8,139 nucleotides of DNA, from contig JAISWP010000092.1 in the NCBI GenBank assembly GCA_031271065.1, positions 1 to 8,139 of the forward strand, read 5' to 3'. Shown here piece after piece: positions 1 to 6,502 of the stretch. Made by a program: the position numbers and the translations under genes. Every line of letters begins with the position of its first letter. Within the stretch, counting starts at the first letter, position 1. The stretch comes from Synergistaceae bacterium (GTDB taxonomy: Bacteria > Synergistota > Synergistia > Synergistales > Synergistaceae). A model generated the notes under the pieces. That model had not been told where the DNA came from. It saw only the letters and a program-made list of their open reading frames with translations, and ran no database searches.

Positions 1-855
1 CTTGACAAGCTCGGCGCCCCGCATGGACTGGTCGTCACGCTGACCAGGCCCAGCATGGAGAACCTGGACAGACTGATGCACCATCCCAAAATCAAGATGA
101 TCTCGGCCACCGGAGGTCCGGGTGTCGTGAACGCCGCTCTTTCCTCTGGGAAACCGGCCATCGGCGCGGGCCCCGGCAATCCTCCAGTGCTCGTGGACGA
201 GACCGCCGACCTGAGAAAAGCCGCCGTAGACGTCATAATGGGATGTTCCTTCGACAACAATCTCACATGCACCGCCGAAAAAGAGCTGTTCGTTGTCAAC
301 TGCGCGGCGGACGAACTGAAAAGGTACATGCTGGAGAGCGGGCTGGCGTTCGAGCTGAAAAATCCGGAGGAGATAAAGAGCCTGCAGGAAGTCACATTTA
401 AGGGCGCCGTTCCGGACAAGGCGATGGTGGGCAAGAGCCCTCAGTATATAATGTCGAAAATTGGGATAAAGATACCGGAGAAGGCGAGGGTCATACTTGT
501 CGAGACGCCGGAGATGCACCCGTTCGTCCAGGATGAGATGCTGATGCCGATCCTTCCCCTGGTGAGGGTGGCGGACTTCGCGGAGGGGCTCGCCGCTTCC
601 CTCAGGGCTGAGCACGGATACAGGCACTCGGCGCTCATACACAGCACGAACATTCATCACATGAGCACAATGGCCCGTGCTATGGAGACCACGATGTTCA
701 CCAAGAACGCCCCGTCGTACGCGTCGATAGGGTTTGGAGGGGATTCTCCGACCGCTTTCACGATAGCGACGACGACGGGACAGGGACCGACCACGCCGCT
801 GTCGTTCTGCCGCAAGAGGCGCTGCGTGCTTTTCGGTTCGTTCCGCATAGTTTAG
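1..855 (+). CDS. pduP: CoA-acylating aldehyde dehydrogenase, PduP/EutE family (5' partial)
   Basis: The frame is open from base 1 to the TAG at 853-855, giving the last 284 residues; homologues are about 460 residues, so roughly the first third is missing, including any N-terminal targeting peptide. The family oxidises an aldehyde (acetaldehyde or propionaldehyde) to the acyl-CoA with NAD+ inside a bacterial microcompartment. Visible motifs are ATGGPGVVNAAL (codons from about 109), GAGPGNPP (about 166-189) and FDNNLTCTAEKE, whose Cys codon at 268-270 aligns with the catalytic nucleophile. The end, FCRKRRCVLFGSF, resembles the usual C-terminus of PduP/EutE, so the 3' end is complete. The next gene (PduS) begins 22 nt downstream and PduT follows, which places it in a Pdu-like operon. 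The symbol pduP rests on that context; EutE or another BMC aldehyde dehydrogenase is possible, and the substrate cannot be decided from sequence alone. Confidence 0.94.
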   Translation, partial: LDKLGAPHGLVVTLTRPSMENLDRLMHHPKIKMISATGGPGVVNAALSSGKPAIGAGPGNPPVLVDETADLRKAAVDVIMGCSFDNNLTCTAEKELFVVNCAADELKRYMLESGLAFELKNPEEIKSLQEVTFKGAVPDKAMVGKSPQYIMSKIGIKIPEKARVILVETPEMHPFVQDEMLMPILPLVRVADFAEGLAASLRAEHGYRHSALIHSTNIHHMSTMARAMETTMFTKNAPSYASIGFGGDSPTAFTIATTTGQGPTTPLSFCRKRRCVLFGSFRIV

Positions 856-865
856 TTAAAAGATC

Positions 866-871
866 AGGGGG
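866..871 (+). promoter_or_regulatory. Shine-Dalgarno sequence that fixes the GTG start of pduS
   Basis: The purine run AGGGGG ends 6 nt before the GTG at 878-880. The protein from this GTG begins GLLDSIKDAGIVGAGGAG, which matches the normal start of the glycine-rich N-terminal region in PduS/RnfC-type proteins, and no ATG lies in a comparable position. Seen in sequence; the role is inferred. Confidence 0.75.
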
Positions 872-877
872 ATAATA

Positions 878-2218
878 GTGGGCCTGCTCGACAGCATAAA
901 GGACGCGGGTATAGTCGGGGCCGGCGGCGCGGGTTTTCCGACGCACGTCAAGCTCGACTGCAGAGTCGAATATATGCTCGTCAACGCCGCCGAGTGCGAA
1001 CCGCTTCTCGCGACAGACAAGCACATAATGAACAGCCATCCGGACGAAGTCCTGGAGGGACTGCGGGCCGTCGCCGAACATGTGGGAGCCGGGCATACCT
1101 TCATCGCCGTCAAGGCGGTCAACGAGAAGGAAACGTTCTCTATGAAAGATGCGATAGGACGTTCCGGCTTCAGGGCCGAGGTTTTTCCGCTGGACAACTA
1201 TTATCCGGCCGGGGACGAGCAGATGATAGTGTACGACATAACGGGCCGCACCGTCCCGCCGTCGGGCATCCCACTGGAGGTGGGGGCGGTGGTGTCGAAC
1301 GTGGCCACCATGTGGAACGTCAGTGAGGCGCTCCGCGGACGTCCTGTGACCCATAAATTCCTCACAGTCACCGGGGAGGTTGCGCGTCCGGCTGTCCTGA
1401 AAGTCCCGATAGGCACGCCTTTTACAGACTGCATAGCGTTCTGCGGCGGGGTGAGAACCGAGCCGTTCAAAATAATCGACGGCGGTCCGATGATGGGCGC
1501 CGTGTCGGACGGATCGGACGTAAATTCAAAATACGTCACGAAAACCACGTCCGGCATTATAGTCATACCGGCGGCCGGTAATTTCGACTCGCGCACCCAC
1601 GATACGGCGATTCGAAAGATACTGAACAGGGCGAAGTCGGCCTGCATCCAGTGTTCGTTCTGCACCGACCTCTGCCCGAGACGTCTTATCGGGCATAAGC
1701 TCCGTCCCAATATGGTGATGCGCTGTATGTCCGCCATGGACTTCGAATCCCCCATACCGGACAGCCCGATCCTCGAAGAGGCGCTGATATGCTGCGAGTG
1801 CGGCGTCTGTGAGACCTACGCCTGTCCGATGTCTCTTTCTCCGAGACAGGTCAACAAATATATCAAGGGCAGGTACGCAGGAAGAAAATACAAACGGCCG
1901 GACGAGCCTTTGATACCGGTGCCGGCGAGGGAATACAGAAAGATCGCCCCGTCCAGGATAATGGCCCGCATGGGAATGTACGACATGTACGGAAACAAGG
2001 TCCGGGATTTCGCTGAGTTCACTCCGGCCCGGGTGCGGATACCGCTGAAACAGCATATAGGGGCCCCGGCCAAACCTCTCGTGGAGGCCGGCGACAGAGT
2101 GTCAGCGGGACAGAGGATAGCGGACGCGGACGGACACGTCAGCGCGAACATACATGCCTCCGTGGACGGAGTCGTCACAGAGGTCGGAAGCGCCATAGAG
2201 ATAAAGGCGGACGCCTGA
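878..2218 (+). CDS. pduS: PduS-like electron-transfer flavoprotein / cobalamin reductase (RnfC family)
   Basis: A 446-residue protein with a GTG start, close to the usual PduS length. PduS of Salmonella is an FMN and Fe-S protein that uses NADH to reduce cobalamin in the propanediol microcompartment; the fold is shared with RnfC and the 51-kDa subunit of complex I. The sequence shows a glycine-rich nucleotide-binding loop at residues 11-20 (GIVGAGGAGF), the NAAECEP motif at 36-42, an SLBB-like segment around 162-195, and two [4Fe-4S] motifs: C256-x2-C259-x2-C262-x3-C266-P and C305-x2-C308-x2-C311-x4-C316-P. The tail (about 400-444) resembles a barrel-sandwich (lipoyl-like) domain, as in RnfC. 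It lies 22 nt after the aldehyde dehydrogenase and 30 nt before pduT, so it is probably cotranscribed with both. The same family occurs in microcompartments that do not use B12, where it may serve NADH recycling, so cobalamin reductase is the likely but not the only role. Confidence 0.94.
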   Translation: MGLLDSIKDAGIVGAGGAGFPTHVKLDCRVEYMLVNAAECEPLLATDKHIMNSHPDEVLEGLRAVAEHVGAGHTFIAVKAVNEKETFSMKDAIGRSGFRAEVFPLDNYYPAGDEQMIVYDITGRTVPPSGIPLEVGAVVSNVATMWNVSEALRGRPVTHKFLTVTGEVARPAVLKVPIGTPFTDCIAFCGGVRTEPFKIIDGGPMMGAVSDGSDVNSKYVTKTTSGIIVIPAAGNFDSRTHDTAIRKILNRAKSACIQCSFCTDLCPRRLIGHKLRPNMVMRCMSAMDFESPIPDSPILEEALICCECGVCETYACPMSLSPRQVNKYIKGRYAGRKYKRPDEPLIPVPAREYRKIAPSRIMARMGMYDMYGNKVRDFAEFTPARVRIPLKQHIGAPAKPLVEAGDRVSAGQRIADADGHVSANIHASVDGVVTEVGSAIEIKADA

Positions 2219-2248
2219 CGCCGGCGATAAATACAGGAGGCTTACGTC

Positions 2249-2794
2249 ATGGATACCATAGGATTCATAGAACTCTCGAGTATTGCGGGCGGCATAGAGA
2301 CGGCGGACGGTATGCTCAAGACCGCCAGCGTCAATCTCATTTTCGCGAAAGCGTCGTGCCCCGGCAAGTATTACATCTTAATAAACGGACAGATCGCGAA
2401 CGTCGAAAAATCCATAAAGTTCGGGACGGTGACGGGCGGGGGTTTCGTCGTATCGTCCCTCGTGCTCCCCAGGGTGCATCCCAAGGTCATAGCGGCGCTC
2501 AATATGGCCGGTATGCCCGACAGAATAGAAGCCGTCGGAGTGATGGAGTTCTTCTCTGTGACCGCCTCTCTCATCGCCGCTGACACCGCCGTCAAGGCTG
2601 CTTTGGTGGACATAGTGGATATCAGGCTGGGCACAGGGATAGGCGGCAAGAGCTTCGTTGTCGTCTCGGGCGATACGTCTTCGGTTAAGACCGCAGTCGA
2701 CGCGGCATCCGCCGTCAGGTCCGACGAGGGTATGCTCGTAAATAAGGCCGTCATCTCGAAACCCGACAAGAAACTGATCTCAAGCCTGTTTTAA
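2249..2794 (+). CDS. pduT: PduT-type tandem-BMC shell protein with Fe-S pore cysteine
   Basis: A 181-residue protein (PduT of Salmonella is about 184) made of two BMC domains, roughly residues 1-88 and 92-181. The first begins IGFIELSSIAGGIETADGML and the second IEAVGVMEFFSVTASLIAADT, both typical BMC openings. The segment KASCPGKYYILINGQ places Cys37 where Cys38 of characterised PduT binds a [4Fe-4S] cluster at the centre of the pseudohexameric (trimeric) shell tile. That position makes PduT a candidate electron conduit across the shell, and its partner PduS is encoded directly upstream. AGGAGG at 2235-2240 lies 8 nt before the ATG and is the strongest ribosome binding site of the operon, as expected for a shell protein made in quantity. 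It is the last gene of the BMC cluster visible here; the following gene is on the opposite strand. Confidence 0.95.
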   Translation: MDTIGFIELSSIAGGIETADGMLKTASVNLIFAKASCPGKYYILINGQIANVEKSIKFGTVTGGGFVVSSLVLPRVHPKVIAALNMAGMPDRIEAVGVMEFFSVTASLIAADTAVKAALVDIVDIRLGTGIGGKSFVVVSGDTSSVKTAVDAASAVRSDEGMLVNKAVISKPDKKLISSLF

Positions 2795-2880
2795 TCCGTA
2801 ACTTTATTTAATGACAGCGGCATCTCTGCCTGAAATGCTGTAATTGACATCTTCGCTCTCTCTTTTTTCACGGGCAGTCA

Positions 2881-2920
2881 CAAAAATGCTCCTCAGCGCA
2901 GCGAGGCTGCGCCGAGGAGC
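2881..2920 (-). terminator. Intrinsic terminator of the minus-strand MCP pseudogene
   Basis: Arms of 15 nt (2888-2902 and 2906-2920) enclose a 3-nt loop. Read on the minus strand all positions pair, one of them as a G-U wobble, and the stem is followed by five T residues (2886-2882). On the plus strand the same position is an A-C mismatch and no T-run follows, so the element is directional and belongs to the gene ending at 2953. It sits in the 158-nt convergent gap after pduT, where I see no equally convincing terminator for the plus strand. Confidence 0.8.
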
Positions 2921-2952
2921 GAACGAGTGAACGAATCCGCTTCACTTCGCGC

Positions 2953-4146
2953 TTATGAATCGATCACGCCCAGAGCTCTGAAACTCGTTTTTCCGCGCGC
3001 CGTTTCCGCGCGCAGTTTGAAACGGGACAGGGCTTCCGTCAGAGAGCGGGCGTGCTCGCTCATGGATTCTGACTGTTCCGCCACTCCTTGAGCAGCCCGC
3101 GCCGTTTCCTCGGACGCCTGCTGGATTTGCGACACGGTATTCGTCATCTCCAGCGTGGACTTGGCAGCCTTGTCGATGGCGCTCGCCATCTCTTTGCTGG
3201 ATGCCGCCTGCTCTTGGGCCACTGCGGCGATATTCTGAATCGAGTTGTTGGTTTTGTTGATTTCTTCCATCGCCCCGTTCAGCTGTTTTTGGGCTTCCGC
3301 AGCCTGTACGAGAGTTTCGCTCAGCACCCGCCCTGCTTCGGTCGTGGCGGTGATGCTCTCCTGCGCTTCTTTTTGGAGCTCCACGATGATGCCGTTCACG
3401 TTTTGAGCCTCTTTCGCCGACTCTTCAGCCAATTTCCGCACTTCTTCCGCGACGACCGCAAAGCCCCGCCCCGCCTCTCCTGCGCGGGCCGCCTCGATGG
3501 CTGCGTTCAGCTTTTATAATCGCTTCCTCATAGGCGGCCAGCACCGGCGCGCGGGATTCGTTCAAAACGGTCGTCTCGTCGAAGGCTTTCACCAAGATTT
3601 CCAGATCGGTTTTGTAATTCCCTATGGCCTCGAGCACATTTTCAAGCAGCTCCCTGCGGTTCGGGTCTCCGGTTGAATTACTACGCACCGCCGCGGCCCT
3701 TTCCCGGATCGCTTTCGCCTGTTCCAATGCGGCCTGCGCCGCTTTGGAGCCGCGGGCGGCGTCTACGGCGAGCACGATACGCCTCCTCATCTCGCCCACG
3801 TCGTCCAGCATCCTGCCGACCAGGTAAAGCCGCTCTATGCGTTCTCTGCTCTTTTCCTCTGTCAAAATGTAGGTTTTCGTCGATTGGTAGAAACTTTCCC
3901 GCAATTCCCTCAGACTGGCCGTCACAGCAGTGCCAGCTTTGGTGACGGCGGCCGCACCCTCCATTTTCCTCGCTATGACGCCGTGCAGCTTTTGGAGGTT
4001 ATTCCGAATATGTTTTGTAAACCGGCGCGACGGTTTCCCTCATCATTTTTGGGGCCGTCATCTCCGGATATCTGCTCCCCAGCGCTTCCATATCCGCCAG
4101 GCTTTTCCCCACCGCCGCCGCGCTCCGCTTCGCTGACTATAAACAT
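2953..4146 (-). pseudogene. Decayed methyl-accepting chemotaxis protein with internal deletion and frameshifts
   Basis: Receptor-like protein sequence runs through all three minus-strand frames. Segment 1 (4136 to 3999) encodes a helical stretch containing MEALGSRYPEMTAPKMMRET and ending at a TAA in VYKTYSE. Segment 2 (about 4003 to 3512) continues NNLQKLHGVIARKMEGAAAV through a long charged helical sensor to AAYEEAIIKA. Segment 3 (3510 to 2953) is the distal half of the MCP signalling hairpin, starting LNAAIEAARAG and VVAEEVRKLAEES and ending at the TAA at 2955-2953. At the segment 2/3 junction (about 3508-3512) the second membrane helix, the HAMP domain and the proximal half of the hairpin are absent, so this is not a mere 1-nt frameshift. 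No clear TM1 or start precedes segment 1: a TAG lies at 4139-4137, and the neighbouring frame offers only a short MFIVSEAE start at 4146. The sensor resembles long all-helical periplasmic sensors (perhaps HBM-like, inferred). It cannot make a working receptor. Sequencing error could explain the junction near 4001 but not the missing domains. Confidence 0.85.
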
Positions 4147-4255
4147 CGCACATGGAGGCTGAAAATGTATAAAGAGCGAGACCGGCAAGAAAACCCGCTT
4201 TTTCAATATTTCTGCGGAATGAGGAAGTTCACGGAAGAAGCGCATGTGAAAGTTA

Positions 4256-4274
4256 CAGGTTTAAATTAAACCTG
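4256..4274. repeat. Perfect 19-nt palindrome, possible operator
   Basis: CAGGTTTAA-A-TTAAACCTG: two exact 9-nt arms around one central base. No T-run follows on either strand, so it is not an intrinsic terminator, and its symmetry fits a dimeric regulator site better than a long RNA hairpin. It lies 46 nt upstream of the candidate -35 box of the intact receptor and upstream of the minus-strand pseudogene. The palindrome is seen; a binding role is inferred and no regulator is identified. Confidence 0.5.
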
Positions 4275-4319
4275 CCGGGCGCGCGGTTTCTCTGCACTCT
4301 CATGGAGAACTTTGCGGTA

Positions 4320-4348
4320 TTGACAACCTATATTTCTTGAGCTACTCT
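4320..4348 (+). promoter_or_regulatory. Candidate sigma70 promoter for the intact MCP
   Basis: A consensus -35 box TTGACA (4320-4325), a 17-nt spacer and TACTCT (4343-4348, four of six matches to TATAAT). Transcription would begin near 4355 and leave a leader of about 160 nt before the receptor ATG, which includes the inverted repeat and the leader ORF. The -10 box is imperfect, so this is a plausible but unproven assignment. Confidence 0.45.
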
Positions 4349-4394
4349 AAACACAGTGTATATCTCGCGTTTTGGGTTTGTAACCGTGGTTTCG

Positions 4395-4415
4395 TCTCAA
4401 TGAACCATATTGAGA
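4395..4415 (+). repeat. Inverted repeat in the MCP leader
   Basis: TCTCAAT (4395-4401) and ATTGAGA (4409-4415) are exact 7-nt complements around a 7-nt spacer. In RNA this would make a weak, AU-rich hairpin; in DNA it could be an operator half-site pair. It lies about 29 nt before the AGGAGG at 4444-4449. No T-run follows. Confidence 0.35.
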
Positions 4416-4457
4416 GTGTGTGTTGGCGTGTTTTATGTTACATAGGAGGTATTTTAA

Positions 4458-4514
4458 TTGTTTTTAAATCTTGACGCAGTTTGCACCGGACAATCGAAAG
4501 TTTGGGGGGTATAA
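4458..4514 (+). CDS. Candidate 18-codon leader peptide upstream of the MCP
   Basis: A TTG codon at 4458-4460 lies 8 nt after AGGAGGT (4444-4450), the best Shine-Dalgarno sequence in this intergenic region. It opens an 18-codon frame, MFLNLDAVCTGQSKVWGV, that stops with TAA at 4512-4514, 3 nt before the receptor ATG. The strong SD otherwise has no partner: the receptor ATG is 68 nt further on, and its own nearest purine run is GGGGGG at 4504-4509, inside this ORF. This arrangement would allow translational coupling or leader-type control. The peptide has no run of one amino acid that would suggest classic attenuation and I recognise no family. A chance SD, or the relic of an earlier N-terminal extension (it is in the receptor's frame), is also possible. 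Confidence 0.4.
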   Translation: MFLNLDAVCTGQSKVWGV

Positions 4515-4517
4515 GGC

Positions 4518-6281
4518 ATGTCGTGGTTAAAAAATAGGAGCATAGGGGCAAAATTAGGTATTCTCGCGGGAATTCCTCTGATGTTGCTTATAGCTGTCGC
4601 GTGCTTTAATTTCTATAATTTCAATCAAATTGACCTGGAGTTTGAAGAAGCTTACGTCCACTACTCGGTTCCCGCCACAAACATGGCCATAGCCAGCATC
4701 AACAACCAAGCGAATATGAAGAACGCGTTGAAGATCGTCGCAACGGGCGATCCGGCCAGGATCAGAACCATAGAGAACGATATAGAGGCGCGGCGCTCTG
4801 AAAATGAGACGATATTCAAGTCCCTGGATAGCATCAAATTGGACTCCACCGGGAAAGAGCTTTTAAACGCCATCAAGGTGGTCGCCCCTAAAGCGCGGGC
4901 TGTCCAGGACAATGTGGTCAGGCTCGGCTCGAGAGGACGGGCCGATGATGAGGGTATTGACCTGTATTTCGCTGAATTCGAGCCTATAGGTTTGGAGTAC
5001 AACGACCTGCTGGTCCGCCTGATGCAGCACCTGAACGAGGGTTCCAGGAGGGTCCAGCAGGAGGCTATGAACTATTCGGACACGGCGGCGGTAACGAGTA
5101 TGGTCGTGGCCGGCGTCGCTGTTCTGATCACTCTTGTGATGAGTTTTCTGATAGCGCGTTATATCACAAAGCCGATCAACGTGATGCAGGAGAATATCAC
5201 GAAGTTCGCCGCCGGAGACCTCACAATTTCCTACCAGGTGACCGGGCAGGACGCTCTGACCCAGATGGGTCACGCGATCCTGCGTATGGCCGAGACTCTG
5301 CGAGGCGTCATAAACACCATCAAAGATGCCGGGGACCAGATATCCAGCGCCTCACAGGACTTCTCGGCAATGGCTCAGCAGACCAACGCGTCGGTGGAGG
5401 AATTCCGCGCCAACGTGGACGAGATGAACGTGAACCTGAGCGCTCTCGCGTCCAGCAGCGAGGAGGTCAACGCCTCTGTGGAGGAAGTGGCGGCAGGGGC
5501 TCAGACCACCGCCGAGAAGGGCACCGATATAGCGCGCAAGGTGGATAACGCCATGAACGCGGGAGACGAGGGCATGAACGCGGTCCGCAGCGTGGTCGAC
5601 GGCATAGGCCGGGTGGCTGAGAGTTCCGCGGCCTCCACCTCCGCTGTGCTGGAACTGGGCAACAGAACCCGCCAGATACAGAACTTCGTCTCTCAGATAG
5701 GCAGCATAGCGGATCAGACGAACCTGCTGGCGCTGAACGCGGCCATAGAGGCGGCCCGCGCGGGAGACGCGGGACGGGGTTTCGCGGTTGTGGCCGAAGA
5801 GGTCCGCAAGCTGGCCGAGGACAGCAACGTGGCGGCTAAGAACATCGCCGATCTCGCGACGCAGATAACCGGGGATCTCGATAGAATTGTCAAATACGCT
5901 CAGGAAAACACTGAGGACTCCAACAAAGCGAAAGAGCTCTCGAATCAGACGGAGCACGCCATCGACAATATGATCTCCTATCTGCGCGATATAGCCGCCT
6001 CCACCCAGGACCTGGCGGCTGTTGCGGAGGAGCAGGCCGCGTCCAGCGAGGAGATCGCGGAGGCGGTGCAGAGCATGTCGACGAAGGTGAGCGACACCGC
6101 CGGAGCGAGCGAAAACATACGCACCAGCGTTCAGGAAGTGGCGGCGGCGTCCGAAAAGGTCGCGGAGGGTTCCGAGTCCCTTTCAAACCTCTCCGGCAGA
6201 CTTCAGGAGCAGCTGGAGTACTTTAACATAGGCGACGCGCCGTCCGGGAAAAAAGGACTCAAAGCTCTCCCCCGCAGATGA
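4518..6281 (+). CDS. Methyl-accepting chemotaxis protein (intact transmembrane receptor)
   Basis: A 587-residue inner-membrane chemoreceptor that binds a periplasmic signal and controls CheA through CheW. Layout: TM1 about 12-31 (LGILAGIPLMLLIAVACFNF); a periplasmic helical sensor about 35-190, of the four-helix-bundle (4HB_MCP) size and style; TM2 about 191-214 (VTSMVVAGVAVLITLVMSF onward); HAMP about 215-264, starting at ITKPINVM; then a long coiled coil whose hairpin tip lies at about 396-421 (NLLALNAAIEAARAGDAGRG), followed by FAVVAEEVRKLAE. The last residues (LEYFNIGDAPSGKKGLKALPRR) are basic and flexible and lack an NWETF-like CheR tether. GGGGGG at 4504-4509 lies 8 nt before the ATG. 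It appears monocistronic: a terminator follows 39 nt after its TGA. The ligand cannot be inferred. No che genes are in the window, so it depends on a pathway encoded elsewhere. Confidence 0.97.
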   Translation: MSWLKNRSIGAKLGILAGIPLMLLIAVACFNFYNFNQIDLEFEEAYVHYSVPATNMAIASINNQANMKNALKIVATGDPARIRTIENDIEARRSENETIFKSLDSIKLDSTGKELLNAIKVVAPKARAVQDNVVRLGSRGRADDEGIDLYFAEFEPIGLEYNDLLVRLMQHLNEGSRRVQQEAMNYSDTAAVTSMVVAGVAVLITLVMSFLIARYITKPINVMQENITKFAAGDLTISYQVTGQDALTQMGHAILRMAETLRGVINTIKDAGDQISSASQDFSAMAQQTNASVEEFRANVDEMNVNLSALASSSEEVNASVEEVAAGAQTTAEKGTDIARKVDNAMNAGDEGMNAVRSVVDGIGRVAESSAASTSAVLELGNRTRQIQNFVSQIGSIADQTNLLALNAAIEAARAGDAGRGFAVVAEEVRKLAEDSNVAAKNIADLATQITGDLDRIVKYAQENTEDSNKAKELSNQTEHAIDNMISYLRDIAASTQDLAAVAEEQAASSEEIAEAVQSMSTKVSDTAGASENIRTSVQEVAAASEKVAEGSESLSNLSGRLQEQLEYFNIGDAPSGKKGLKALPRR

Positions 6282-6320
6282 TCAGATAATTCCGATACGG
6301 ATATCAGCTCCAGAAATAGC

Positions 6321-6361
6321 AAGGGTTCAGGGGATTTCGACCTGAACCCTTTAAATTTTTT
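6321..6361 (+). terminator. Intrinsic terminator of the MCP gene
   Basis: A perfect 11-bp stem, AAGGGTTCAGG (6321-6331) with CCTGAACCCTT (6341-6351), around a 9-nt loop, followed by TAAA and six T residues (6356-6361). It begins 39 nt after the receptor stop codon and separates the receptor from the methyltransferase gene. Confidence 0.9.
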
Positions 6362-6457
6362 ACGGTATATTTACAGCGTTGGCGGGCATATTGAGACGAT
6401 TGCCGAAGAACAGGAACGACGTGAGCGAAATAGGGGGTGGAGCCGGTGACATTGGCG

Positions 6458-6463
6458 TATAAT
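6458..6463 (+). promoter_or_regulatory. mod: Consensus -10 box for the methyltransferase gene
   Basis: An exact TATAAT lies after the receptor terminator and 39 nt before the preferred TTG start. A transcript would begin near 6470. No good -35 box is found 16-18 nt upstream (that stretch is GGTGG-rich) and there is no TG extension, so the promoter may be weak or activator-dependent. If it is real, it rules out the alternative GTG start at 6446, which would lie upstream of the transcript. Confidence 0.45.
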
Positions 6464-6502
6464 GTGGCAAGCGCATCACTGATTAAGCGGGGTGAAACGA
6501 GA

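Larger units (their letters stand above)
4147..4517. other. Divergent intergenic region between the two receptor loci
   Basis: This 371-nt stretch lies between the broken minus-strand receptor and the intact plus-strand receptor and is AT-rich from about 4320 onward. It holds a perfect palindrome, a sigma70-like promoter, a second inverted repeat and a short leader ORF, each listed separately. The part from about 4147 to 4250 may contain the eroded amino-terminal end of the pseudogene: one minus frame there reads a hydrophobic AGFLAGLALYTFSA, which could be a relic of TM1, but the frame does not connect cleanly. I recognise no riboswitch or RNA gene in it. Confidence 0.6.

Noticed and set aside
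2814..2868. Plus-strand terminator after pduT (ACAGC...GCTGT with a later T6 run)
   Set aside because: The stem is short and bulged and the T-run starts some 25 nt after it; not convincing.
3088..4162. Several plus-strand open frames, including a 143-codon frame at 3088-3519 and a 92-codon frame at 3884-4162
   Set aside because: They lie antisense to clear receptor sequence, have low-complexity Arg/Pro/Ser-rich translations and no ribosome binding sites; they are shadows of the pseudogene.
3973..4245. A 90-codon minus-strand frame upstream of the receptor remnant
   Set aside because: It overlaps receptor segment 1 in another frame (AVGKSLADMEALGSRYPEM reads in the neighbouring frame), and its own Gly-rich translation resembles no family. 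At most its first part marks the eroded start of the pseudogene.
4463..4493. Sigma28 (flagellar) promoter, TAAATCTT followed by CACCGGACAA
   Set aside because: The -35 half is fair but the -10 half matches GCCGATAA poorly and the spacing is off by one or two; it also lies within the candidate leader ORF.
4350..4517. Cyclic-di-GMP or other riboswitch in the long leader of the MCP
   Set aside because: I could not find the conserved core elements of a known class; only a weak 7-nt inverted repeat is present.
6321..6351. Possible tRNA T-arm or attachment site in the GGTTCAGG...CCTGAACC repeat
   Set aside because: The stem is too long and too symmetrical for a T-arm, there is no acceptor, D-arm or anticodon-arm sequence, and it is followed by a T-run after a stop codon: it is a terminator.
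6446..6502. GTG at 6446 as the start of mod
   Set aside because: It has a fair SD, but the extra 19 residues do not resemble the family, the consensus -10 box lies downstream of it, and MPTLEWIGK-type starts point to the TTG at 6503.
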